NCBI GenBank assembly: GCA_023249475.1
Contig: JAHFCO010000003.1
Coordinates: 69,224-108,433, forward strand
Direction of reading: 5' to 3'
Origin: Bacillota bacterium
Lineage (GTDB): Bacteria; Bacillota_I; Bacilli_A; Erysipelotrichales; Erysipelotrichaceae
DNA: 39,210 bases
The notes below the pieces were generated by a model. The model worked only from the letters and a program-made list of their open reading frames with translations. It was not told where the DNA came from and searched no databases. Shown piece by piece: positions 1 to 7,791 of this stretch. Made by a program: the position numbers and the translations under genes. Positions within the stretch are counted from its first letter, which is position 1. The number at the start of each line of letters is the position of its first letter.

Positions 1-280
1 CGCCGTAGACGACGGTCGAAGCGTGCAGGCGCGGACGCAAACGGTCCAACGAATGGTTGTTGAGGAGAAACAAGGCGTCGATCGTATACCGTAGGGCTTG
101 GATCGGTTGATCGCTGATCCGGATTTCGACGGAGTTGTTTCCGCCCCTTACCCGGCTCATGACCTCTTTCGACGTAAAGACATAGGTTTCGCGTGCGAGG
201 GTTTCGACCAGGAATTCTTCGATGATCTGTAAGCCTTGTCCGGCTTCACCCGATAAAACGATGGTAATCGAATTGTGCAT
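1..280 (-). CDS. 2-oxoacid:ferredoxin oxidoreductase, alpha (KorA-type) subunit, 5' part
   Basis: The gene runs leftward off the window, and only the first 93 codons are present. The N-terminus has the pyruvate/2-oxoacid:acceptor oxidoreductase gamma-domain signature: a glycine-rich GEAGQG at about residues 11-16, then MSRVRGGNN at about 41-49 and an IRISDQP segment. In the family this domain helps transfer electrons from thiamine-dependent oxidative decarboxylation of a 2-oxoacid to ferredoxin in the cytoplasm. A gamma domain placed first fits fused alpha/gamma subunits such as KorA, but a free gamma subunit cannot be excluded because the rest is missing. The start is supported by AAAGGAG six bases upstream on the minus strand. 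Substrate (2-oxoglutarate, pyruvate or a branched oxoacid) cannot be read from this piece. Confidence 0.8.
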   Translation of the reverse strand, partial: MHNSITIVLSGEAGQGLQIIEEFLVETLARETYVFTSKEVMSRVRGGNNSVEIRISDQPIQALRYTIDALFLLNNHSLDRLRPRLHASTVVYG

Positions 281-305
281 AAAGCTCCTTTCAATGATTT
301 CATAG

Positions 306-332
306 AAAAAGGGATCCCCTTTGTCATGACAA
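306..332. promoter_or_regulatory. Perfect 12-bp palindrome and adjacent hairpin in the leader of the oxidoreductase gene
   Basis: TTGTCATGACAA at 321-332 is a perfect palindrome. Next to it, 308-320 holds an AAAGGG/CCCTTT-type hairpin that on the minus strand is followed by a T run. Both lie between the likely minus-strand promoter (357-384) and the start codon at 280. The palindrome would sit about 20-30 bases downstream of transcription start, where a repressor could block elongation. No known regulator is assigned. Confidence 0.4.
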
Positions 333-356
333 CCCTTCTTTTTTATGAGTACCTAC

Positions 357-384
357 AGTATACCAAATCAAAGGAATCCTACAA
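357..384 (-). promoter_or_regulatory. Promoter for the leftward oxidoreductase gene
   Basis: On the minus strand TTGTAG (384-379) is followed after 16 bases by TATACT (362-357). This is a good housekeeping sigma match, and it predicts a leader of roughly 70 bases before the ATG at 280. Confidence 0.6.
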
Positions 385-424
385 TTTCCATGCCCATTTC
401 ATCCCAAAACAACGATTTTTTCCA

Positions 425-430
425 GTATAA
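425..430 (+). promoter_or_regulatory. -10 box of the GNAT gene
   Basis: A perfect TATAAT lies 22 bases before the chosen ATG at 452. No convincing -35 box is visible. The box makes the upstream in-frame ATG at 434 unlikely as a start, because transcription would begin at about that base. Confidence 0.5.
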
Positions 431-451
431 TGGATGAAAACGGGAGAGAAT

Positions 452-976
452 ATGGAACGAGTCACGAAGCGGTTGCGGTTACGCGAGTTTACGATCGAAG
501 ATCTGGACACCATGCATGTCTATGCGGGGGATCTTGAATGTGTCGAATTCATGCTTTGGGGACCCAACACGCGTGAAGATACGACGCGGTTTTTACTTGA
601 CGTACTCGCGAACCAATCGGTTTGCCCTCGACGGAAATACGACTTCGCGCTCATCGATCCCCAAGGCCGCCATATCGGGGGATGCGGGATCTACCTTGAC
701 GATACGATGAAGAAAGCGGAAGTCGGATGGATCCTGCGTAAAGAAGAGTGGAATCAAGGTTACGGGAGCGAAGCGGCGAAAGAACTGATCACGGTGGGCT
801 TCGAGAAACTCGGCCTCGATGAAATCACGGCGACCTGCGATGCCCGCAACCGGGGTTCGGCGAGGGTGATGGAGAAATGCGGGATGACACTGTCCACAAA
901 AAGAATCAATCATCGCAGGGACCGATCTCGTGAGGATCTCTTCCATGACCAGCTTGAATACTCGATTCGAAAGTAG
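452..976 (+). CDS. GNAT family N-acetyltransferase (RimJ/RimL-like)
   Basis: This is a 174-aa protein with the layout of acetyl-CoA-dependent N-acetyltransferases of the RimJ/RimL type. It opens with TKRLRLREFTIEDLD and has a central VGWILRKEEWNQGYGSEAA segment whose Gly-Tyr-Gly stretch forms the pyrophosphate-binding loop of CoA. A late NRGSARVMEKCGM segment is typical of the family. These enzymes acetylate a protein N-terminus or a small amine in the cytoplasm; the substrate here is unknown. The ATG at 452 is preferred over the in-frame ATG at 434 because it has a GGGAGAG binding site and lies properly downstream of TATAAT. The gene is divergent from the oxidoreductase and appears monocistronic. 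Confidence 0.8.
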   Translation: MERVTKRLRLREFTIEDLDTMHVYAGDLECVEFMLWGPNTREDTTRFLLDVLANQSVCPRRKYDFALIDPQGRHIGGCGIYLDDTMKKAEVGWILRKEEWNQGYGSEAAKELITVGFEKLGLDEITATCDARNRGSARVMEKCGMTLSTKRINHRRDRSREDLFHDQLEYSIRK

Positions 977-997
977 GCCGATGTAATCGCCTATTTT
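974..997 (+). terminator. Bulged terminator after the GNAT gene
   Basis: TAGGC and GAT pair with ATC and GCCTA around a GTA loop, with one bulged C, followed by TTTT. It overlaps the stop codon. The bulge and short T run make it a moderate candidate. Confidence 0.45.
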
Positions 998-1026
998 AAG
1001 TGTTGTAGGTCAAGGTGAACTATGAG

Positions 1027-1049
1027 AAAATAGACGTAGTTCTATTTTT
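1027..1049 (+). promoter_or_regulatory. Leader hairpin directly before the first kinase gene
   Basis: AAAATAGA (1027-1034) pairs perfectly with TCTATTTT (1041-1048) around a 6-base loop and is followed by TGGGG. It ends about 11 bases before the ATG at 1061. It could be a weak terminator or attenuator, or it could limit ribosome access. The second kinase gene has no equivalent. Confidence 0.4.
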
Positions 1050-1060
1050 GGGGAAACAAC

Positions 1061-3151
1061 ATGGACCAACTCACTCTGGTTAAGCTCATCAACAATGCGG
1101 CGCTCCTTCTGTCGCTCAGTCTGTTTAATCATCTCGGACACCTCATGTTTGAAAAACGTGGCCGGTTTGCGGATATCGTCGACGGTCTTTTGATCGGGAT
1201 GATCTGCATCGCCGTCATGTCGGTTCCGATGACGTTCGCCAGCGGCTTGGTTTTCGATACCCGGTCGATCTTGTTGAGTCTGAGCGCGTTGGTGTTCGGA
1301 GCGATCCCGACGATCCTTGCGGCGATCATGGCGATCGCTTTTCGTTTGTCGATGGGAGGTGTCGGCGCGCTCCCGGGGATCTTGGTCATCCTGAGCGTCA
1401 CGATCTTCGGATTGTTCTGGCGCCGTTACATTTTCCCGAAAACGCAAAAACACAAAGTCATCTATCTCTACCTCTTCGGCGTCACAACCCACATCATCAT
1501 GCTTTCATGCATGTTGGCGCTTCCGAAAGAGTTGGCGTGGTTTACGATCAAGTCGCTTTCGTTTGAAATCATGACCATCTATCCGATCGCGACCTTGATG
1601 CTGGGTTTGCTTCTGTTGTCTCAAAACGAGCGACAGGAAATGCAGATCCGGGTGCAGGAAGCCGATCTACAGTATCGCAACCTCTTTGAAAACAACCATG
1701 CGGTCATGCTGATCCTCGACCCGAAGAGCGGGATCATCGTCGATGCGAACCCGGCCGCCGAGCAATTCTATGGTTGGAGCCGTGAACAATTGACGAAGAT
1801 GAACATTAACCAAATCAACACCTTATCGCTTGATGAAATCAGAACGGAAATGGAGAAGTCGGTTACATTTAAACGGAACCACTTCGAATTCAGGCACCGG
1901 AAAGCGGATGGTTCGATCTCGGATGTGGAAGTCTACTCCGGTCCGATCCACAAGTCGGGGAATCGATTACTGTATTCCATCATTCATGACATTTCGGTAC
2001 GAATGACCGCCCAGCGCGAACTCGAAGGGAGTGAAAAACGATTCAGAACCCTCTTGGATAACGCCCCCTATGCGATTTTCATTCAAACCGAGGGGAAGTT
2101 CGCCTACTTGAATCGAACCGCCTGCCGTTTATTCGATATCGAATCCCAGTCCCGGCTCATCGGGAGCCGTGTTTTGGATCGGATCCACCCTGATTACCAT
2201 CAAAAGGTTCTTGAGAGAATCCAAGCCTTGAACGAAAAGACGGAGATCGTCCCGCCGGTCGACGAAGTCTTCCTGGATGTGAACGGGAATGCCGTCGATG
2301 TGAACGTACTTGCGGTCCCCTTCGAATACGAAGGAAGACACGGCGCGTTGGTCTTCGCATTGGACATCAGTAAAATCAAAGCGTTCGATCGGATGAAGCA
2401 TGAAATCGAAATCCAGATGCGCCAACAGCAGAAGTTGGAAGCGATCGGGACCTTGGCGGGGGGCGTCGCCCATGAAATCAACAACCCGCTTAACGGCATC
2501 ATGAACTACGCGCAGTTGATCTACGATCAAATCCAGAGACATAGCGATGCTTCGGGATATGCGAAGGAAATCATCCACGAGACCGAACGCATTTCCGAAA
2601 TCGTGAAGAACCTTCTGCAGTTTTCCAGGATGGAAAAACAGTCGCATAGCTATGCCAGCATGTACGACGTGGTGGCGAGGACGACATCGCTGATCCGAAC
2701 CATCATCAAAAACGACAATATCGATCTCGATATCCGTTTGGATGATGGCTTGCCGGATTTCAAATGCCGATCCCAACAGATTCAACAAGTCTTGATGAAC
2801 CTTTTAACCAATGCACGCGATGCGCTCAATGAGCGCTATCCGGAGATGGATCCGATGAAACGGATCGAAGTGCGTTGTTCGCTTGAAACGATCGATCAGC
2901 GAAGATGGTTGTTGCTGAGTGTAAAAGACTACGGGTGTGGAATTCCATCGCATAACCTGAATCGGATTTACGAACCCTTCTATTCGACCAAACCGAAAGA
3001 GAAGGGGACCGGGTTGGGGCTATCGATCAGTTACGGGATCGTCAAAGACCACCATGGGGAAATCTATGTCGATTCGAAGGACGGGGAGACATGTTTCTCC
3101 GTAAAGTTACCGGTAGATAACGGGTGGGAACATCCAGGGGAGGTCGCATGA
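1061..3151 (+). CDS. Membrane sensor histidine kinase: 5TM (LytS-like) - PAS - PAS - HisKA - HATPase
   Basis: This 696-aa kinase starts with about 190 residues of hydrophobic helices. They include a DTRSILLSLSALVFGAIPT stretch at about 66-84 that resembles the 5TM receptor module of LytS-type kinases. Two PAS-like domains follow at about 201-315 and 323-440. The phosphoacceptor motif is AGGVAHEINNPLNG with His471. The N box is at about 576-591, G1 is DYGCG at 623-627 and G2 is GTGLG at 649-653. It should autophosphorylate on His471 in response to an unknown membrane or PAS-bound signal and pass the phosphate to the regulator encoded next. Its stop codon overlaps that gene's start (ATGA at 3148-3151), so translation is coupled. 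A paralogue of identical length is at 5701-7791. Confidence 0.9.
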   Translation: MDQLTLVKLINNAALLLSLSLFNHLGHLMFEKRGRFADIVDGLLIGMICIAVMSVPMTFASGLVFDTRSILLSLSALVFGAIPTILAAIMAIAFRLSMGGVGALPGILVILSVTIFGLFWRRYIFPKTQKHKVIYLYLFGVTTHIIMLSCMLALPKELAWFTIKSLSFEIMTIYPIATLMLGLLLLSQNERQEMQIRVQEADLQYRNLFENNHAVMLILDPKSGIIVDANPAAEQFYGWSREQLTKMNINQINTLSLDEIRTEMEKSVTFKRNHFEFRHRKADGSISDVEVYSGPIHKSGNRLLYSIIHDISVRMTAQRELEGSEKRFRTLLDNAPYAIFIQTEGKFAYLNRTACRLFDIESQSRLIGSRVLDRIHPDYHQKVLERIQALNEKTEIVPPVDEVFLDVNGNAVDVNVLAVPFEYEGRHGALVFALDISKIKAFDRMKHEIEIQMRQQQKLEAIGTLAGGVAHEINNPLNGIMNYAQLIYDQIQRHSDASGYAKEIIHETERISEIVKNLLQFSRMEKQSHSYASMYDVVARTTSLIRTIIKNDNIDLDIRLDDGLPDFKCRSQQIQQVLMNLLTNARDALNERYPEMDPMKRIEVRCSLETIDQRRWLLLSVKDYGCGIPSHNLNRIYEPFYSTKPKEKGTGLGLSISYGIVKDHHGEIYVDSKDGETCFSVKLPVDNGWEHPGEVA

Positions 3152-4203
3152 GCAGAATTTTGATCGTCGATGATGAACCATCGATCCGCATCACCTTATC
3201 CGCTTTTTTGAAATCGGAAGGGTACGATGTCCATACCGCATCCGACGCGCTGAAGGCGCTCGAGTATTTGAAGGAACATCCCGTCGATATCCTGGTGACC
3301 GACATCATCATGCCGGGGATGACCGGTGTCGAACTGATCGACAAACTTCGGAAATTCCAAAAGGAAATCCGCGTCATCATCATGACGGGTGAACCGACCG
3401 TGGAAACGGCGGTCACCGCGGTTCAAAACGGGGCGAGCGATTATCTGGCGAAACCGATCCGGAAAGAAGATTTCCTGCGTGTCGTGAAAAATACCGCGCA
3501 AACCAAAGCGTTGATGGATGAGAAGAGGGATTTGGAAGAGCGCAACATGGAATACCAACGCAATCTGGAATACATGGTTGCGACACGGACGCATGCTTTG
3601 CATAAAGCGATGGAAAGCATCATCACGCTGCTTTCCCAAGTCGTGGAATTCAGGGACCCCTATACCGCGGGGCATCAACGGAGGGTCGGGAACCTGGCGG
3701 CGTCGATCGCCGAGAAACTCAACCTAACCAACGAACAAACCGAATTGATCCGCATCATCGGCTACATCCACGACATCGGAAAGATCACGATCCCCTCGGA
3801 GATCCTCTCCAAGCCCGGGAAACTCTCCCGTGCGGAGTTCGAACTCCTGAAGGGACATTCGTACAGCGGCTATGAAATGCTCTCCCGGGTGGACCTGCCG
3901 CCCCTGATCGCGGAAGCCATCTACCAACACCATGAGCGATTCGACGGATCGGGTTATCCCCGCGCCTTGGTGAACTCCCAGATCATGGTCGAAGCGCATG
4001 TCCTGATGGTCGCCGACGTCGTGGAAGCGATGATGTCGCACCGTCCCTACCGTCCTTCGTTGGGAAGGGATGTCGCCTTACTGGAAATCAAAGAGAAAAG
4101 CGGACGCCTCTATCGTCCCGACGTGGTGAACGCGTGCTTGGATCTTTTCAAGAACGGATATGAAATCGACGACGAAGCCCACGAAGTCATGATTCCCGTC
4201 TAG
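3148..4203 (+). CDS. Response regulator with HD-GYP output domain (predicted c-di-GMP phosphodiesterase)
   Basis: A 351-aa RpfG-like protein. The receiver domain (about 1-120) carries the acidic pair D8/D9, the phosphoacceptor Asp52 in VTDIIMPG, Thr80 and Lys102. A helical linker at about 120-165 leads into an HD-GYP domain with His176, the HD pair His208-Asp209 in HDIGK, His237, HHE at 261-263 and GSGYP at 267-271. All canonical metal-binding and GYP residues are present, so hydrolysis of cyclic di-GMP is likely, controlled by phosphorylation from the upstream kinase. The start at 3148 has GGGGAGG upstream and gives a normal receiver N-terminus (MSRILIVDDE); the longer in-frame start at 3124 would lie inside the kinase gene. 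No diguanylate cyclase is present in the window. Confidence 0.9.
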   Translation: MSRILIVDDEPSIRITLSAFLKSEGYDVHTASDALKALEYLKEHPVDILVTDIIMPGMTGVELIDKLRKFQKEIRVIIMTGEPTVETAVTAVQNGASDYLAKPIRKEDFLRVVKNTAQTKALMDEKRDLEERNMEYQRNLEYMVATRTHALHKAMESIITLLSQVVEFRDPYTAGHQRRVGNLAASIAEKLNLTNEQTELIRIIGYIHDIGKITIPSEILSKPGKLSRAEFELLKGHSYSGYEMLSRVDLPPLIAEAIYQHHERFDGSGYPRALVNSQIMVEAHVLMVADVVEAMMSHRPYRPSLGRDVALLEIKEKSGRLYRPDVVNACLDLFKNGYEIDDEAHEVMIPV

Positions 4204-4229
4204 CGCAATCCGAAACGATTGCGTTTTTT
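4204..4229 (+). terminator. Terminator after the first kinase/HD-GYP operon
   Basis: CGCAATC (4204-4210) pairs with GATTGCG (4217-4223) around CGAAAC and is followed by six T residues. It starts directly after the stop codon. Confidence 0.8.
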
Positions 4230-4230
4230 C

Positions 4231-4258
4231 TTGACCTAAACCATACTTCATGTACTAT
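4231..4258 (+). promoter_or_regulatory. Promoter of the ferredoxin-domain aldo/keto reductase
   Basis: TTGACC at 4231-4236 is followed after 16 bases by TACTAT at 4253-4258. The promoter sits immediately after the preceding terminator and gives a leader of about 20 bases. Confidence 0.6.
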
Positions 4259-4283
4259 CATAAGGATATAAAGCGAGGGAACC

Positions 4284-5411
4284 ATGGAAAAAAGAGAATT
4301 CAAGAATACCGGTTTCAAGCCATCGTTGCTGGGGTTCGGATGTATGCGATTCCCCACGTCGCCCGACGGGACGATCAACGAAACCGAAGCCGAGAAGATG
4401 CTGGATACGGCGATCGCCAACGGGGTGACCTACATCGATACGGCTTATCCGTATCATAACGGGGCGAGCGAACCGTTCGTCGGGAGAGCGCTCAAGAAAT
4501 ATGATCGTTCTTCGTTCTACTTGGCAACCAAACTTCCGATCTGGGAACTGAACGCCAAAGAAGACGTGAAACGCATTTTCGACTACCAACTGAAACGATT
4601 GGATGTGGACTATGTGGATTTCTACTTGCTTCACGCGTTGGATCAGGAAAAGTGGCAGAAAGTCCTCGACTTCAACATTGTCGAATTCTGTCTCGATCTG
4701 AAAAAGGAAGGAAAAATCCGCAATCTGGGATTCTCCTTCCACGACGATTATCCGGTTTTCGAGACGATCTTAAACCATCACGACTGGGATTTCTGTCAGA
4801 TCCAGTTCAACTATGTGGATACGGAAATCCAAGCTGGGATCAAAGGCTATGAACTGGCGACATCCAGAGGGATTCCCGTCGTCGTCATGGAACCCATCAA
4901 AGGGGGGACCCTGGCAAATCTTCCTTCCGACATCGCATCGATCTTCAAGAACCATGACGCCGATAAAAGCTTGTCTTCGTGGGCGCTGCGTTGGGTCGCT
5001 TCCTTCTCGAACGTAAAGGTGATCCTGAGCGGGATGTCGACGATGGCCCACGTGGCCGACAACCTGGCGACCTTCAACGAAGCCAAACCGATGACGCATG
5101 AAGAAATCACCTTGGTCGAAGAAGTCGCAAAGACGATGAAAGCCCGGGTAAAAAACGGATGCACCGGCTGTGCCTATTGCATGCCTTGTCCGTTCGGTGT
5201 CGATATCCCGCGTAATTTCCGAATCTGGAACGATTACTCGGTCTATCAAAACAAAGAGGCGACGATCCGTCGTTACTTCAAGTCGATGGATGCCTCCCAA
5301 CGCGCCGACCAATGTCAACTCTGCGGCGCCTGCGAAACGATGTGCCCCCAGCAGATCCAGATACGTGACGATCTAAAGCAAGTGGATCGCGATTTGTCAG
5401 GTTTACGTTAA
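4284..5411 (+). CDS. Aldo/keto reductase with C-terminal 4Fe-4S ferredoxin-like domain
   Basis: A 375-aa protein of the fused aldo/keto reductase-ferredoxin type (COG1453-like). The TIM-barrel part contains the tetrad Asp52 and Tyr57 (in YIDTAYPYHNG), Lys83 (TKLP) and His117 (LLHALD). The last 90 residues hold two cysteine clusters, Cys293/296/299/302 and Cys344/347/350/354 with CP endings, matching 4Fe-4S ligands. The family is predicted to transfer electrons between iron-sulfur clusters and a carbonyl substrate in the cytoplasm; the substrate is not known. The ATG follows AAGCGAGGG. The gene has its own promoter and terminator, so its place between two paralogous signalling operons need not mean a shared function. 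Confidence 0.9.
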   Translation: MEKREFKNTGFKPSLLGFGCMRFPTSPDGTINETEAEKMLDTAIANGVTYIDTAYPYHNGASEPFVGRALKKYDRSSFYLATKLPIWELNAKEDVKRIFDYQLKRLDVDYVDFYLLHALDQEKWQKVLDFNIVEFCLDLKKEGKIRNLGFSFHDDYPVFETILNHHDWDFCQIQFNYVDTEIQAGIKGYELATSRGIPVVVMEPIKGGTLANLPSDIASIFKNHDADKSLSSWALRWVASFSNVKVILSGMSTMAHVADNLATFNEAKPMTHEEITLVEEVAKTMKARVKNGCTGCAYCMPCPFGVDIPRNFRIWNDYSVYQNKEATIRRYFKSMDASQRADQCQLCGACETMCPQQIQIRDDLKQVDRDLSGLR

Positions 5412-5438
5412 CACTCCAAAAGGAGTGTTCTTTTTTTT
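5410..5438 (+). terminator. Terminator after the ferredoxin-domain reductase
   Basis: AACACTCC (5410-5417) pairs with GGAGTGTT (5422-5429) around AAAA and is followed by C and eight T residues. Confidence 0.9.
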
Positions 5439-5700
5439 GTTGAAGTATAAAGATCAAGCCATCCATCAAAATCCATGGTTTCGCGTTTGGGAGGAGGGGT
5501 TCAATCGGGTTGAGATTCCAATCCGATGCAAAGAATGTCGCACTATTTTTGAGAATGGCATTCATGACTTGTGGCCGATCTTTCGTGACGGCTGTGCCTA
5601 TCGAGAATCCAATCGTGAGTATGTCGTTGCGCAACAAACTAAATATTGCTAATGGTGAATCCGTATGCGAGAATGAATATATATATATGCGGGGGCAAGT
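5439..5700. other. Intergenic stretch before the second kinase gene
   Basis: About 260 bases have no convincing gene. Short open frames on both strands have no recognisable domain, and the longest forward one begins inside the terminator. A perfect palindrome GTTGCGCAAC lies at 5626-5635. Its TTGCGC could serve as a -35 box with TAATGG at 5650-5655, a weak match. The ATATATATAT run at about 5675-5685 precedes the GGGGGCAAG binding site of the kinase gene. Confidence 0.4.
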
Positions 5701-7791
5701 ATGAATGAGGAAATCAGTATTAAACTTATAAATAATATCGCGTTTTTATTGTCTCTTAGTGTTTTTAACCATATCGGGAATCTCATCTACAGAGCGCAGG
5801 GAAGAATCAAACAATTTTTCAATGGAGTAACGATAGGTATGATCGGGGTCGCAATCATCATGGTGCCGATTGTCGATACATCCACGTACAGTTTCGACAC
5901 TCGTTCGATTCTAATCGGAGTATCGGCAATCGTTTTTGGTTTCTTTCCTACGATCATCGGAGCCATCATTTCATCCATGTACTTCATCACCATCAACGGA
6001 TTTCATTGGATCGATCTTTACATGATCACAAGCATCGTAGCGCTCGGTTTGTTTTGGCGTCGTCACGTCATTCCTAATCAAGGGAAGTCAAAGATCCTGT
6101 CCGTCTATGCTTTCGGTGTGTTCAGTCATTTTCTGGTTCTTTCTTGCTTATTCATCCTACCTTTTGAACAGGCGATCGAAATCATCCAATCTGTTTCACT
6201 CAGACTGATGGTCTTGTTTCCATTGGGAACGTTGGCGTTAACGCTCCTGTTGATGTCTCAGAACGATCTTAACGAGGTACATTTGAGAGCGATCGAGGCC
6301 GATCTTCAGTTTCGCGACTTGTTTGAAAACAATGATGCCGTAATGCTCTTAATCGACCCGAAAACGGGGAAAATCAAAGATGCGAACCAAGCAGCTACCC
6401 GATTCTATGGGTGGAATCGAAAAGAACTCTTGAAGATGAACATGAATCAGATCAATGTGATGGATGCAGAACAAATCAAAAGCGAACTGGAGAAAAAGAA
6501 GAACGAGAAGCGCGTTTATTTCGAGTTTCAACACAAAAAAGCAGATGGTAGTTTTGCCGACATTGAGGAATATACCGGTCCGATCAGGAAGTATGGGAAT
6601 CATTTGCTTTATTCCATTATCCATGATGTGACGGAGAGAGTCAGAACCCGTCGGGAATTGGTGGAGAGTGAAGCGCAATTTCGAACCTTGGTCGACCGTG
6701 CTCCATTCGCGATCTTCATTGTCATCGACTACCATATTGTTTTCTTGAACGACTCGGCATATTCATTACTTGGGACATTCGAGACGAAAGACATTAAGGG
6801 CTCGTTGTTCCAGGATCGAATCCATCCTCAATCAAGAACCACCGTAAGCGAATGGATCACTTCGGTATATCAGAACGAACCAGAAATTCCGATGATCGAG
6901 CTAGAATTCCTGAAGATGGATCAAAGCATCGTAGGATGCAAAGCCATAGCGGTCACCGTCAACTTTGAGAATAAGACGGGTGCGCTCTTGTTTGTTACGG
7001 ATGTCTCGAAAGAGAAGGAACTTGAGAAGCTGAAGCTTGAGTTTGAGGCGCAGCTGCGGCAACAGCAAAAACTTGAATCGATCGGCATTCTCGCAGGTGG
7101 TGTTGCGCACGAAATCAATAACCCGCTGGGAGGCATCCTCAATTACGCCCAATTGGTCTATGATCAATTGGATGCGACGTCGGAGACTGCGGAGTATATG
7201 AACGAAATCATTAAAGAAACCGAAAGAATATCGAGAATCGTACGCAATCTTCTTCAATTCTCGAGAATGGAAAAACAGTCCCATAGCCTCGCGAAAATAG
7301 AAGACATCATCGAGGATACATTATCGCTAATGAGGTCGGTTCTCAGAAAAGACCATATCGATCTTGAGATTTCCATCGCGAAAGAGATACCGAAGGTAAA
7401 ATGCAGGTCTCAGCAGATTCAGCAAGTGATCATGAATTTGATTACCAATGCACGGGATGCATTGAATGAGCGTTTTGGCGAAAACATCGGCATGAAAAAG
7501 ATCAGACTGGGATGTTCTTTAGAGTCAGTCGAAGGTGAGAATCGGGTTTTAATCTCAGTTTCGGATAATGGTTGTGGCATTTCCGATGATGTTCAAAAGA
7601 AAATGTTCGATCCGTTTTTCTCAACAAAGCCAAAAGACAAGGGGACCGGGCTTGGACTTTCCATAAGTTACGGGATTGTGAAAGATCATAAAGGCCAAAT
7701 CCATTGTCAATCGAAAATAAACGAAGGAACAGAATTCACGATATTGCTGCCGGTCGATAATGGTTGGCAAATGGAGGATATCTATGAGTAA
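5701..7791 (+). CDS. Second membrane histidine kinase, paralogue of the first (5TM - PAS - PAS - HisKA - HATPase)
   Basis: Again 696 aa and collinear with the protein at 1061-3151. It has the same KLINN...LLSLS.FNH start, the DTRSIL membrane stretch at about 66-84, PAS-like domains at about 200-315 and 322-438, and the phosphoacceptor His470 in GGVAHEINNPLGG. It also has N-box, DNGCG and GTGLG ATP-binding motifs. The kinase core is nearly unchanged between the two copies, while the PAS regions and the outer loops of the membrane module differ most, suggesting different signals. Base composition is visibly more AT-rich than the first copy. The gene overlaps the next by eight bases, implying translational coupling with its own HD-GYP regulator. 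Confidence 0.9.
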   Translation: MNEEISIKLINNIAFLLSLSVFNHIGNLIYRAQGRIKQFFNGVTIGMIGVAIIMVPIVDTSTYSFDTRSILIGVSAIVFGFFPTIIGAIISSMYFITINGFHWIDLYMITSIVALGLFWRRHVIPNQGKSKILSVYAFGVFSHFLVLSCLFILPFEQAIEIIQSVSLRLMVLFPLGTLALTLLLMSQNDLNEVHLRAIEADLQFRDLFENNDAVMLLIDPKTGKIKDANQAATRFYGWNRKELLKMNMNQINVMDAEQIKSELEKKKNEKRVYFEFQHKKADGSFADIEEYTGPIRKYGNHLLYSIIHDVTERVRTRRELVESEAQFRTLVDRAPFAIFIVIDYHIVFLNDSAYSLLGTFETKDIKGSLFQDRIHPQSRTTVSEWITSVYQNEPEIPMIELEFLKMDQSIVGCKAIAVTVNFENKTGALLFVTDVSKEKELEKLKLEFEAQLRQQQKLESIGILAGGVAHEINNPLGGILNYAQLVYDQLDATSETAEYMNEIIKETERISRIVRNLLQFSRMEKQSHSLAKIEDIIEDTLSLMRSVLRKDHIDLEISIAKEIPKVKCRSQQIQQVIMNLITNARDALNERFGENIGMKKIRLGCSLESVEGENRVLISVSDNGCGISDDVQKKMFDPFFSTKPKDKGTGLGLSISYGIVKDHKGQIHCQSKINEGTEFTILLPVDNGWQMEDIYE

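Noticed and set aside
983-996. A second cre-like sequence TGTAATCGCCTATT
   Set aside because: It shares only the left half with the cre consensus and forms part of the bulged terminator after the GNAT gene.
1010-1492. Long reverse-strand frame opposite the first kinase
   Set aside because: It is antisense to a clear membrane domain, has low-complexity charged composition and no binding site. Many similar shadows occur opposite other genes (for example 10786-11868, 35957-37192 and 22041-22583) and were left out for the same reason.
5675-5685. ATATATATAT run as a replication or recombination site
   Set aside because: It is a short dinucleotide run in an AT-rich leader, with no repeats or boxes around it.
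5425-5704. Short forward and reverse open frames between the reductase and the second kinase, as possible small genes or remnants
   Set aside because: The longest forward frame begins inside the terminator, none has a convincing binding site or recognisable domain, and the frames overlap each other.
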